DNA from: Sphingomicrobium flavum
GTDB lineage: Bacteria; Pseudomonadota; Alphaproteobacteria; Sphingomonadales; Sphingomonadaceae
Assembly (NCBI RefSeq): GCF_024721605.1
Contig: NZ_CP102630.1
Location: 2,131,001-2,195,000 of the forward strand
DNA length: 64,000 nucleotides
Direction of reading: 5' to 3'
Position 1 is the stretch's first letter. Each line of letters starts with the position of its first letter. Under the pieces are notes generated by a model. The model saw nothing but the letters and a program-made list of their open reading frames with translations. It made no database searches and had not been told where the DNA came from. Positions 56,631 to 64,000 of the stretch are shown one piece after another. The translations under genes and the position numbers were made by a program.

Positions 56631-58169
56631 TCAGCCGGCGGCCGGGATCGAAAGGCAGCTTGCCTGGCCCGGCGTTCCGCAGGTCCAGCCCTTCCACCAA
56701 TTGTCGTTGGCGTCGCGAACGGCGCCGATATAGGTGACGTTCTGGAAGAAGCTGGAGGCTCCCGTGGGGTTGGTCGCGGTCCGGGCATTCTCGTTGGCGC
56801 CATTGACGAAGACGTCGAACAGGCTGGACGTGCCCATATCCTCGTTGGTGGCCTCGGCGTTGAAGATGGCGGCCACCTGCGCAGCGGTGACATTGCTGTC
56901 ATCGACGAACGGGTTGGCACCGCAGGCCAGGAACATCGAGATGAAGCTGGGCGCGCCATTTTCATCGGGGCCGCTGGTCTGGATGGTCGCATCCTGGTCG
57001 ATATCGAGACACGAACCGGCCGAGAAGATGACCCCGTTGAGCAGGCGCGCATCGGCGCCGCCACGCAGCGTCACCGCCTTGGCATTGGGCGAGACGAAGG
57101 TGAAGTTGGACAGGCGAAGATCGGTGCGCGGGGTGGCATCGACCGGCTTGTCGTCCGAATCCAGCTCAATGAAGCGGTCGCCGCCAGTGGCGCGCTGCAC
57201 CACGATGGCAAACTGGATCGCACCCTTGAAGCCCGAATCCGCATCAATCGAATCATCGTCATTGCCGGTCAGCACCAGGTGCGACTGATTGACGCGGCCA
57301 CCGAACCATTCGATGCCATCGTCCGACGAATTGTGGACCTGAACATGGTTGAAGATGGTGCCCGAGCCCACGCCCGCCAGCGTGATGCCGTTCAGTTCGT
57401 TGTTGGTATCGACCTTGAAGCCCGGATAACGAACCTGGAGATATTCGATCCGGCCCGAACTGTCGGAGGCGTTGGCGCCGCCATAGACGCTGCCCGACGT
57501 GCCTTCGACCGGAGCCTGGCACTGCAGCGTACCGCCGGTCGCACCGGCATCAGCGCAGTCGCCGATGGGCGCGCGGCCAAGGATGACCAGCCCGCCCCAC
57601 TGACCGATCGAATCGTCGGTCGCAGTGCCGACGACATTGTTGCGGCTGGTCATGACCACGGGGGAATCTGCCTCGCCATCGACGATGAGTTGCGAGCCGC
57701 GATTGACCAGCAGGAAGTCCGCGCCCGAAGCGCCGAACAGCGTCACACCGGCCTCGATGGTAAGAATGCCGCTATTGCTGGTGGTCGGGTTATTGACGTC
57801 GGGGCCGGCATCCTGTCCGACCTGGACCTTGCCCGAGAGCGAGTAGATGGTGCCCGCATTGTTGGGCAGGACGAGGTTGCCGGTGATCGTACCGGAAACC
57901 TGGCAGACGCGCCGTTCGTCGCCCGAGCCCGAGCCGCCGACTTCGATGGTGCCGACATTGGCCGTGCCGTTGGGGCAGCTGTCTGCCGGACCGCCGGTGC
58001 TGCCACCGCCGCCGCCGCTGCCACCGCCGCTGCCGCCGCCACCGCCGGGCGGGGGAACCACCAGCACGCCTTCGCCGGGCGAAGCCACGTCATCGGCGCC
58101 GCAAGCGGCAAGCGCGCCAGCTGCGGCGCTGATCAGGAAAAGGGTACGTGCAGTCTTGAAGGTCGTCAT
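56631..58169 (-). CDS. Exported lipoprotein with Gly linker and beta-helix-like domain
   Basis: The 512-residue protein has a lipobox LAAC (Cys22), then a linker of Gly and Ser with Pro (about residues 35-60), then about 440 residues of short beta-strand repeats with many Asp, Asn and Gly turns (VHNSSDDGIEWFGG, LTGNDDDSIDADSGFKG), as in right-handed parallel beta-helices. Nine further Cys residues, several in close pairs, point to disulfides and an extracellular site. It lies upstream of a TonB receptor and the gsp operon. Caulobacter secretes a phosphate-starvation lipoprotein (ElpS) through its T2SS; I suspect this is a comparable protein, without being able to align them. Confidence 0.75.
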   Translation of the reverse strand: MTTFKTARTLFLISAAAGALAACGADDVASPGEGVLVVPPPGGGGGSGGGSGGGGGSTGGPADSCPNGTANVGTIEVGGSGSGDERRVCQVSGTITGNLVLPNNAGTIYSLSGKVQVGQDAGPDVNNPTTSNSGILTIEAGVTLFGASGADFLLVNRGSQLIVDGEADSPVVMTSRNNVVGTATDDSIGQWGGLVILGRAPIGDCADAGATGGTLQCQAPVEGTSGSVYGGANASDSSGRIEYLQVRYPGFKVDTNNELNGITLAGVGSGTIFNHVQVHNSSDDGIEWFGGRVNQSHLVLTGNDDDSIDADSGFKGAIQFAIVVQRATGGDRFIELDSDDKPVDATPRTDLRLSNFTFVSPNAKAVTLRGGADARLLNGVIFSAGSCLDIDQDATIQTSGPDENGAPSFISMFLACGANPFVDDSNVTAAQVAAIFNAEATNEDMGTSSLFDVFVNGANENARTATNPTGASSFFQNVTYIGAVRDANDNWWKGWTCGTPGQASCLSIPAAG

Positions 58170-58459
58170 CCTAGTCTCCGTTCCCCGGCTTGATCCGAGG
58201 GGATTGAGGTCTGAAAATTCTGGTGAGCGACCGGCGAACAAAGGGATGGTGTCGTGCGCCCCCCGCCGAACTCATCCGAGTTTATAGGGGCGGCGTTTGA
58301 CGCCTTCATGCAGGCTTGGTTACGGGACCTTGATGATTTAATGGCGGGGCCGAAACAAAAATGCCGCCAATTTGAAATGCACTGTCACACTGCCGTAACA
58401 GGTCGCCCCTAGAGGCGCGTCTGAACACCGTTGGGGGTGGGAATACAAGGATCGATCTG
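58170..58459. promoter_or_regulatory. Divergent control region, lipoprotein operon and porin gene
   Basis: This 290-base gap serves both divergent units. Besides the PHO-box-like site it contains an inverted repeat GGCGT-TTG-ACGCC around 58295 and, on the minus strand, a TATAAA near 58280 that could be the -10 of the lipoprotein gene. The minus-strand PHO-box match around 58308-58326 is weak. Confidence 0.4.
58382..58415 (+). promoter_or_regulatory. PHO-box-like site and -10 upstream of the OprP-like porin
   Basis: CTGTCAC-ACTG-CCGTAAC (58382-58399) has the 7-4-7 layout of a PhoB site: the first half matches CTGTCAC in all 7 bases and the second in 5. TAGAGG (58410-58415) begins 10 bases later, the same spacing as between the PHO box and -10 of E. 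coli phoA. Confidence 0.55.
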
Positions 58460-59761
58460 ATGAAGAATTTTGTGATGCCGCTGTTGCTCGGCGCCACGGC
58501 GCTGACCGCCATGCCGTCGAACGCGCATGCGCAGGATCAGGACGCCGATGTCGCGGCGCTGCTTGAGGAAGTGCGCGCACTGCGCGCCGAAGTGGAGCAA
58601 CTGCGCGGCGAAGTGGAAACCGCCAAGGCCGGCACCGCCGACACCAAGATCGCGTTCAAGGCGACGCCCGAAATGTCCACCGAAGACGGCTGGAAATTCA
58701 AGGTGCGCGGGCGCCTGATGTACGATGCCGCAACGGTCGATGGCCCCGATGCGATCAACGATCCGGGCCTTGGCTTTGCCAACGAACTGCGCCGCGGCCG
58801 TATCGGCGTTCAGGGTGAGATGCCAGGCGGTTTCGGCTACAAGGCCGAAGTCGAGTTTGCCGACGGTGCCGCCGAATTCACCGACGCCTATCTGTCGTAC
58901 GAGACCGGCAACCTCACCGTGAATGTTGGCCAGCTCAACAATTTCCAGGGCCTGGAAGAACTGACCAGTTCGCTCCACACCAGCTTCATCGAACGCGCCG
59001 CCTTTACCGACGCATTCGGCTTCTCGCGCCGCGCCGGCCTGTCGGCGGAATATGCTGCGGGCCAGTTCCTGGTGCAGGGCGGGGTCTTCACCGACAATTT
59101 TGCCGATCTCGATGACGAGAATAACAGTGTGAGCCTGGATGGCCGTATCGTCGTCATGCCAAAGATGGGCGACAACCAGCTGCACTTCGGCGCCTCGGCC
59201 CACCTGCGCGATTTCAACGACAGCGCCGACAGCGTGCGCTATCGCCAACGTCCCGCCGTACACACCAGCGACACCCGCTTCGTCAACACTGGCAATATCG
59301 CTGCCGACGGGCAGAACAGCTACGGGCTGGAAGCCGCCGGCATCTTCGGCCCCTTCCATGTCGCGGCGGAAACCCACTGGATGAGGCCGACCGGCGTTGC
59401 GGGCGATAACCCCACTTTCTTCGGCGCTTATGTCGAAGGCGGCTATATCTTCACGGGTGAAAGCCGTGGCTACAAGGGCGGCACCTTCGATCGCATCAAG
59501 CCGATCAAGGGTTTTGACGAAGGCGGCTTCGGCTCGCTGGCGCTCAATGCACGCTGGGATCATCTCGATCTCAACGATGCCGGCATCATTGGCGGGGTGC
59601 AGAATGCCTACCAGGTGTCGCTGAACTGGAAGCCGCTCGATTATGTCCTGTTCGGCCTCAACTATGCGCATATCGTCTATGACGATGCCGCGGTGGCTGC
59701 GGGCACAGACACCGACTATTCGGTCAACATGATCGGGCTGCGCAGCCAGATCGACTGGTAA
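58460..59761 (+). CDS. OprP/OprO-like phosphate-selective porin
   Basis: The 433-residue outer-membrane protein has a signal peptide (cleavage after SNAHA), a short coiled coil (LLEEVRALRAEVEQLRGEVE, about residues 34-53) and a 16-strand-type barrel. Landmarks are WKFKVRGRLMYDAATVD, NELRRGRIGVQGEMPGGFGYKAEVEF, DAYLSYE, VGQLNNFQGLEELTSS and FIERAAFTDAF. This pattern is the porin P/O family, which in Pseudomonas takes up phosphate or polyphosphate. A PHO-box-like site lies upstream and an excellent terminator downstream. Confidence 0.9.
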   Translation: MKNFVMPLLLGATALTAMPSNAHAQDQDADVAALLEEVRALRAEVEQLRGEVETAKAGTADTKIAFKATPEMSTEDGWKFKVRGRLMYDAATVDGPDAINDPGLGFANELRRGRIGVQGEMPGGFGYKAEVEFADGAAEFTDAYLSYETGNLTVNVGQLNNFQGLEELTSSLHTSFIERAAFTDAFGFSRRAGLSAEYAAGQFLVQGGVFTDNFADLDDENNSVSLDGRIVVMPKMGDNQLHFGASAHLRDFNDSADSVRYRQRPAVHTSDTRFVNTGNIAADGQNSYGLEAAGIFGPFHVAAETHWMRPTGVAGDNPTFFGAYVEGGYIFTGESRGYKGGTFDRIKPIKGFDEGGFGSLALNARWDHLDLNDAGIIGGVQNAYQVSLNWKPLDYVLFGLNYAHIVYDDAAVAAGTDTDYSVNMIGLRSQIDW

Positions 59762-59790
59762 GCCACATCATCTTTGAAAACCGGCAGAGA

Positions 59791-59823
59791 GGGGCGGTAC
59801 GGAAACGTGCCGCCCCTTGACTT
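59791..59823 (+). terminator. Terminator-like hairpin after the porin gene
   Basis: An 11-bp stem (GGGGCGGTACG with CGTGCCGCCCC, one G-U pair) closed by a GAAA tetraloop lies 30 bases after the stop and is followed by TTGACTT. The U-tract is poor but the stem is very stable. Confidence 0.7.
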
Positions 59824-59871
59824 ATGGGCGGCTTGCGTCAGCGTGGGCAGATAATCTGGGGAGATTGTTCG

Positions 59872-61356
59872 ATGCGTTTGCCTGCACTCCTGCTAGCCGC
59901 CACTGCGCTCATTGCCAGCCCGGCCGTGGCGCAATCCGACGATGAAACCGCACAGGGCGATGTTTCGCTGACCATCTATAATGGCAATGTCGCGCTGGTG
60001 CAGGATGTGCGGCAGATGAGCTTTCCCGCCGGCCGCAGCCGCCAGGAGTTCCCGGATGTCTCCGCGCAGATCCGCGCTGAAACGGTCAGCTTCAACGCCC
60101 CCGGCACCGCCATCATCGAACAGAATTTCGATTATGACCTGCTGACCCCGCGCAAGATGATGGAAAAGGCCGTGGGGCAGGATATCACCATCATCCGGAT
60201 CAACCCTGCGACCGGAGCGGAAACGCGCGAGCGTGCCCATGTCCTGTCTGCCAATCAGGGGGTCGTGCTGCGGATCGGTAACCGGATTGAGGTGCTGCGC
60301 GATGACAATCTGCCGACCCGTGTGATCTTTGATCGCGTCCCGTCAAACCTGCGCGCCCGCCCGACCCTCTCAGTGACGGTGGACAGCAATCGCTCGGGAT
60401 TGCGGCCCACCAGCATTAGCTATCTGACGCCGGGGCTGAGCTGGAGCGCGGATTATGTCGCGTTATTCGACGAGGCTAAGGGTTCGATCGATGTGCAGGG
60501 CTGGATCACTCTGGCCAACAATACCGGGACGACCTTCCACAATGCCGACGTGCTGATGGTGGCAGGCGACATGAACACGAATATGCCGGGCCGCAGAGGC
60601 ATCCCGCCGCCCCCGCCGCCAAGGCCAAATGCCGGTCGTCCGGGCACCGAAGCCGGCACTCGCGACCGATTGGGTGATTTCTATCTGTACCCGTTGGACA
60701 AACGCACGACGGTGGCCAATGCCCAGACCAAACAGGTCAGCTTCCTCGATACGCAGGGCGCCCGTGCCGAGAAACGGTACGAGTTTGTCGTGCCATGGCG
60801 GATGAGCATGGACACGCCGCAAAATGCCTTTTCGGTGATCAAGTTCGACAATTCCTCCAGCGGCGGGCTCGGCGACCAGCTGCCTGCGGGGACGGTGCGC
60901 GTCTATCTGCGTGATGCCGCGGGCCAGCCGCAGTTCATCGGTGAAAGCCGGATCGATCATACGCCGATGGGGTCCGAACTGGCGCTCCGCACCGGCCAGG
61001 CATTCGACATCATGGTCGACGCCGACGTCATCAGCCGTGATGTGATTTCCAGCGACGAATGGGAAAGCTACCGCCGCTATCGCATTCATCAGGACGGGGT
61101 GGCGCGTGAGGTGCGGGTCGATCGTAACCTGCGCTATTATCGCACGACGATGCGCTACACGCTGACCAATGCCAAGCCGACGCCGGTGACCGTCGATCTG
61201 TTGCAGGCGGGGCTTGATTCGGGATGGCGCGACGTACGGATTGTCGAAGAGACCCTCCCCGGCCGTCAGATTAACGTCGATCAGCGGCTGTATGAAGTGC
61301 CGGTGCCCGCCGAAGGCGAAACGGTGCTGACGGTCACCTACGCCACACCCTACTGA
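59872..61356 (+). CDS. Exported DUF4139 protein A
   Basis: The 494-residue protein has a signal peptide (cleavage after SPAVA) and matches the DUF4139 pattern: an N-terminal beta domain starting LTIYNGNVALVQDVRQM, central LTPGLSWSADYVALFD and C-terminal RTTMRYTLTNAKPTPVTVDLLQ. A short proline run (PPPPPPRPN) lies near residue 245. The family is of unknown function, and DUF4139 also occurs in the MuiA mucoidy inhibitor group. Start ATG 59872 gives the signal peptide. It overlaps the next gene by one base. Confidence 0.85.
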   Translation: MRLPALLLAATALIASPAVAQSDDETAQGDVSLTIYNGNVALVQDVRQMSFPAGRSRQEFPDVSAQIRAETVSFNAPGTAIIEQNFDYDLLTPRKMMEKAVGQDITIIRINPATGAETRERAHVLSANQGVVLRIGNRIEVLRDDNLPTRVIFDRVPSNLRARPTLSVTVDSNRSGLRPTSISYLTPGLSWSADYVALFDEAKGSIDVQGWITLANNTGTTFHNADVLMVAGDMNTNMPGRRGIPPPPPPRPNAGRPGTEAGTRDRLGDFYLYPLDKRTTVANAQTKQVSFLDTQGARAEKRYEFVVPWRMSMDTPQNAFSVIKFDNSSSGGLGDQLPAGTVRVYLRDAAGQPQFIGESRIDHTPMGSELALRTGQAFDIMVDADVISRDVISSDEWESYRRYRIHQDGVAREVRVDRNLRYYRTTMRYTLTNAKPTPVTVDLLQAGLDSGWRDVRIVEETLPGRQINVDQRLYEVPVPAEGETVLTVTYATPY

Positions 61357-62957
61357 TGCGCTTCATTCTCATCCTGGCGGCGCTGCTGGGCTGGGCGTCG
61401 GCGATGGCGGCGCAGCCGGTCGTTGTTTCGTCCCAAGCCGATGACGTGTCGGTGACGGTTTATCGCGATCCCGGCCGGTCGGCCGGCGCACCGATGCGGC
61501 CCCACTGGATGAACGGCTATGCGCTGATCAGCGAGACGCGCCAGCTTATCCTGCCCGCCGGCCAGATGGAAATCCGCTTCGAGGGGGTTGCTGACAATAT
61601 CTTCCCGCAAAGCGTTGTGCTATCGGGCCTTCCCGGACTGCCGGACGAGAAAAATTATGACGCCCGTCTCCTCACGCCGGGCGCACTTGTGGACGGCGCG
61701 CTGGGGCAGCAGGTGCTGCTGCGCCGTGTCAACCGGGCATCCGGCGAGATTCGTGAAGAGGCCGCGATCGTCCGATCGGGCCCAGACCGCATCGTGGTGC
61801 AGACGCAGGAAGGCTTCGAAGCCTTTGGCTGTTCGGGGCTGGGCGAGGCGCTGGTGTACGACGATGTGCCCGACGGATTGTCAGCGCGGCCAACCTTGTC
61901 GGTGCGGCTCAATCTTGAAGCGCCGGTCCAGGCTGCGGTGACCTTGTCCTATCTTGCCGGGCAGTTCGACTGGGAGGCAAACTATGTCGCGCGGCTGGAT
62001 CCCGATGGCGAGACCATGAGCCTGTTTGCCTGGCTCACGATCGGCAACCGCAACAGCGAAGGATATGAGGCTGCGCAGCTGATGGCAGTGGCAGGCGAAC
62101 CCAATCGCGAGCGGGCAGATGCGCCAGGCGTGGTTGCGCCGGGCATCAATTATGAATGCTGGGAAATCCCGCCGCCTCCGCCTCCGCCTCCACCACCAGC
62201 GCCAGCTACCGGGGTCTGCCCCGACGGCTCGGTTATCCTGGCCAATGAGTTTTGCCCGCCACCTCCGCCTCCGCCCCCGCCCCCGCCGCCTCAAGCGGAG
62301 ATGGACATAGTGGTAACGGGTGCGCGCATCGCCATGAAGGCAGGACAGGAGGAATTGGGCGACCTCAAGCTCTATCGCGTGCCAGAGCGTGTCGGCGTTG
62401 CGGCGCTGGGCCAGAAGCAGGTGGCTTTCCTTGAAAAGGATCGGGTCGAGGTGGAGCGCATCCATCGGGTCGAAGTCTTCGCGCTGAGCCATTCCGACGA
62501 CAGCTATGCCGTGCCGGTGATCTTGCGCGCCAAGAATGAGAAGAAGGAAGGACTGGGCGAACCACTGCCCGCCGGTTCGGTAGCCATCTTCGAAGAACAT
62601 GACGGCGAATGGCTGCTGGTCGGCGAAACCGGCATCGATAATTTGCCGATCGGGCAGAAAGTGGAGCTCGACGTTGCGACCAGCCCCGATGTCCATCTGC
62701 GCCGCCGCGCCATCAGCGCGGTGTTCGACGATGACGGCAATCCGCTGCGCGATGTTCGGATGGAATTGACGGTCAGCAATGCTCGCCCCTTCCCCGTCGA
62801 AGTGGAAGTGCCGCTATTGCTGGGCCCGAACCAGTCGATCCGCGAGCCCAGCAGAAAGCTGAAGGAAATTGACGGGCGTCTCACCTGGCGGCGCACCATA
62901 CCCGCCGAGAGCGAAGAGACGCTTACCTACATCTTGCGAGAGGTCAGGCCACTTTAA
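61356..62957 (+). CDS. Exported DUF4139 protein B with polyproline tracts
   Basis: This 533-residue paralogue of the preceding protein shares DUF4139 landmarks (VTVYRDPG, LSYLAGQFDWEANYVARLD, RMELTVSNARPFPVEVEVP). At the position of the short proline run in protein A it has ten prolines (272-281), a Cys-flanked CPDGSVILANEFC (288-300), twelve prolines (301-312) and MDIVVTGARI (316-325), the last resembling the N-terminal segment of sphingomonad TonB receptors. The proline runs should need EF-P for translation. Its TAA overlaps the opposing thioesterase stop by four bases. Confidence 0.85.
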   Translation: MRFILILAALLGWASAMAAQPVVVSSQADDVSVTVYRDPGRSAGAPMRPHWMNGYALISETRQLILPAGQMEIRFEGVADNIFPQSVVLSGLPGLPDEKNYDARLLTPGALVDGALGQQVLLRRVNRASGEIREEAAIVRSGPDRIVVQTQEGFEAFGCSGLGEALVYDDVPDGLSARPTLSVRLNLEAPVQAAVTLSYLAGQFDWEANYVARLDPDGETMSLFAWLTIGNRNSEGYEAAQLMAVAGEPNRERADAPGVVAPGINYECWEIPPPPPPPPPPAPATGVCPDGSVILANEFCPPPPPPPPPPPPQAEMDIVVTGARIAMKAGQEELGDLKLYRVPERVGVAALGQKQVAFLEKDRVEVERIHRVEVFALSHSDDSYAVPVILRAKNEKKEGLGEPLPAGSVAIFEEHDGEWLLVGETGIDNLPIGQKVELDVATSPDVHLRRRAISAVFDDDGNPLRDVRMELTVSNARPFPVEVEVPLLLGPNQSIREPSRKLKEIDGRLTWRRTIPAESEETLTYILREVRPL

Positions 62958-63331
62958 CCCGCATCCACCGGCCGCGGCCGCGCATTTTCGTCAATGGCGA
63001 CGAAGGTGAAGATGGCTTCGGTGACCTTGGCGTTGGTCTTGCCGCCATCGCGCGTGGCGACGACTTCGATGCGGATCTTCATCGACGAGGTGCCGACCTT
63101 CTCGATCTCGGCATAGACGCTGATGAGATCGTGCAGCAGGATGGGGGCGATGAATTCCATCGCGTCGATCGCCACGGTGGCAACCTGGCCCTGCGCCCGG
63201 CGGGCGGCAACGATACCGCCGGCGATATCCATCTGGCTCAGCACCCAGCCGCCGAAGATATGGCCGTTGGCGTTGATGTCGGCAGGGCGCGGCATCACGC
63301 GCAGGATCGGATCGCGTCCGTCACCGGTCAT
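62954..63331 (-). CDS. YciA-like acyl-CoA thioesterase
   Basis: The 125-residue single hot-dog domain has NANGHIFGGWVLSQMDIAGGIVA and DAMEFIAPILLHDLISVYAEI (in short form), the signature of YciA-type acyl-CoA thioesterases with the catalytic Asp in QMD. It should hydrolyse acyl-CoA in the cytoplasm as a hexamer. ATG at 63331 lies one base from the upstream membrane-protein stop, so the longer upstream frame is unlikely. Confidence 0.92.
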   Translation of the reverse strand: MTGDGRDPILRVMPRPADINANGHIFGGWVLSQMDIAGGIVAARRAQGQVATVAIDAMEFIAPILLHDLISVYAEIEKVGTSSMKIRIEVVATRDGGKTNAKVTEAIFTFVAIDENARPRPVDAG

Positions 63332-63332
63332 G

Positions 63333-63605
63333 TCAGGATTCCTTTTCGTGGGTTGCGGCCGCATCGTCATGGCCGCTCGAATTGCTGTAGAAGATGAGCC
63401 CCATCAGGAAGGAGGCCATCATCACGCTGCCACCCGCCAGGATGAAGGTAGCGATGATCATATGGATCGAGACCATTTCTTCGCGCGAGATGATGAAGGC
63501 CGCGACGAGGGCTACGGCGAGCGAGAAGAGCGCCATGCGCTTCATCAGCCGGCCAAAGCGCTGGCGCCCGGCATTGCGGGCATCGGGATCGGGGCCTGGG
63601 GTCAT
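63333..63605 (-). CDS. Small membrane protein of unknown function
   Basis: The 90-residue protein has a basic N-terminus (RNAGRQRFGRLMKRM), two membrane helices (about residues 22-40 and 45-72: ALFSLAVALVAAFII and MIIATFILAGGSVMMASFLMG) and an acidic, His-containing tail. No family is recognised. ATG at 63605 follows AAGGGAAG. It is coupled to the thioesterase gene. Confidence 0.75.
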   Translation of the reverse strand: MTPGPDPDARNAGRQRFGRLMKRMALFSLAVALVAAFIISREEMVSIHMIIATFILAGGSVMMASFLMGLIFYSNSSGHDDAAATHEKES

Positions 63606-63689
63606 GCGCTTCCCTTTGGCCACGATCCGTGGTTCACTCAAGCCTCAAAAGCGACTCACGCGACTCTGTATATATAGGGGAGAGGCTGA

Positions 63690-64000
63690 ATGACGATCGC
63701 GACCATCCTTGAAGGCAAAGGCCACGACGTGGTCACCATCGCTGCCGACGCACCGGTGGGCGAGGCTGTGGCGCTGTTGGCGGACCGCCGCATCGGCGCC
63801 GTGCCGGTGATCGAGAATGATCAGGTGGTGGGCGTCCTGTCCGAACGCGACGTGATCAGCTGCCTCAGCCAGGATGGCGGCGACGTGCTGACCTGGCCGG
63901 TGGCGCGCATGATGAGCTCGCCTGCCGTCACGGTGAATCGCAATTGCACGCTGGATGAGGCGATGAGCCTGATGACGGAGCGCAGGATTCGTCATCTTCC
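63690..64000 (+). CDS. CBS-domain protein (3' truncated by window end)
   Basis: The visible 103 residues hold one complete CBS motif (VTIAADAPVGEAVALLADRRIGAVPVIE...VGVLSERDV, about 15-60) and the start of a second (MSSPAVTVNRNCTLDEAMSLMTERRIRHLP). Stand-alone CBS-pair proteins bind adenine nucleotides. GGGGAGAGG precedes the ATG, and TATATA at 63669 could be the -10 of its promoter. It is divergent from the small membrane protein gene. Confidence 0.88.
   Translation, partial: MTIATILEGKGHDVVTIAADAPVGEAVALLADRRIGAVPVIENDQVVGVLSERDVISCLSQDGGDVLTWPVARMMSSPAVTVNRNCTLDEAMSLMTERRIRHL

Noticed and set aside
58308..58326. A second PHO box on the minus strand for the lipoprotein gene (CCGTAAC-CAAG-CCTGCAT).
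   Set aside because: Half-sites match only 5/7 and 4/7, and the distance to the nearest TATAAA is about 21 bases.

Overview
The window looks like chromosomal core DNA from a GC-rich alphaproteobacterium of the order Sphingomonadales (Sphingomonas/Sphingomicrobium/Erythrobacter-like). The evidence is family content and gene order: prmC followed by a DUF4167 gene, a DivK regulator divergent from DUF3572, a double cold-shock-domain protein with an RGG tail, the lptC-lptA-lptB-rpoN order, several TonB-dependent receptors, and a phosphate-porin-like OprP/OprO protein. I see no insertion sequence, prophage, CRISPR array, tRNA or rRNA, and no gene-free stretch longer than 300 bases.

Layout. 1-5.6 kb: tail of a basic protein, a DUF2254 membrane protein, gyrB and a DUF1996 lipoprotein. 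5.6-9.1 kb: secreted pullulanase and a divergent EEP-family hydrolase. 9.1-13.1 kb: RNase D-like exonuclease, lptC, lptA, lptB and rpoN on the minus strand. 13.3-17.6 kb: RGG/cold-shock protein, acetyltransferase, small exported protein, ATP-dependent DNA ligase, rpmG and divK. 17.6-21.5 kb: a coupled run of DUF3572, HAD hydrolase, SDR, RidA, glycerophosphodiester phosphodiesterase and FemAB-like acyltransferase. 21.7-29.5 kb: a cytoplasmic isoaspartyl peptidase, an SPFH operon (SPFH, ribbon-helix-helix protein, 34-aa membrane peptide, small membrane protein, alpha/beta hydrolase), a GAF-EAL protein, an S1/P1 nuclease with a second, exported isoaspartyl peptidase, and a ZntB-type transporter. 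29.6-34.7 kb: ispG, thioredoxin-like lipoprotein, retropepsin-like protease, EamA and SugE transporters, then an amidase lipoprotein. 34.7-42.1 kb: a TonB receptor with a low-complexity insert, ppa, hisS, prfA, prmC and DUF4167.

42.1-59.8 kb is the most interesting part. A complete type II secretion operon (gspC to gspN plus the prepilin peptidase) lies on the minus strand downstream of a TonB-dependent receptor and an exported, Gly-linker, beta-helix-like lipoprotein. Divergent from these is an OprP/OprO-like porin whose upstream region carries an 18-base PHO-box-like site placed 10 bases from a -10-like hexamer. This suggests a phosphate-limitation acquisition locus in which the secretion machine exports the lipoprotein that partners the receptor. 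The gene families and the site are seen; the joint function is inference. The remaining sequence holds a tandem pair of exported DUF4139 proteins, one with 10- and 12-residue proline runs and a TonB-receptor-like VVTGARI segment, then a YciA-like thioesterase, a small membrane protein and a CBS-domain protein cut by the window edge.

The genome is very compact. Nine of eleven convergent gene pairs end within four bases of each other, and seven of these share the same four stop-codon bases. Several RNA hairpins look regulatory. The clearest sequesters the ribosome-binding site and start codon of the GAF-EAL gene; another is a nested structure upstream of the DUF4167 gene.
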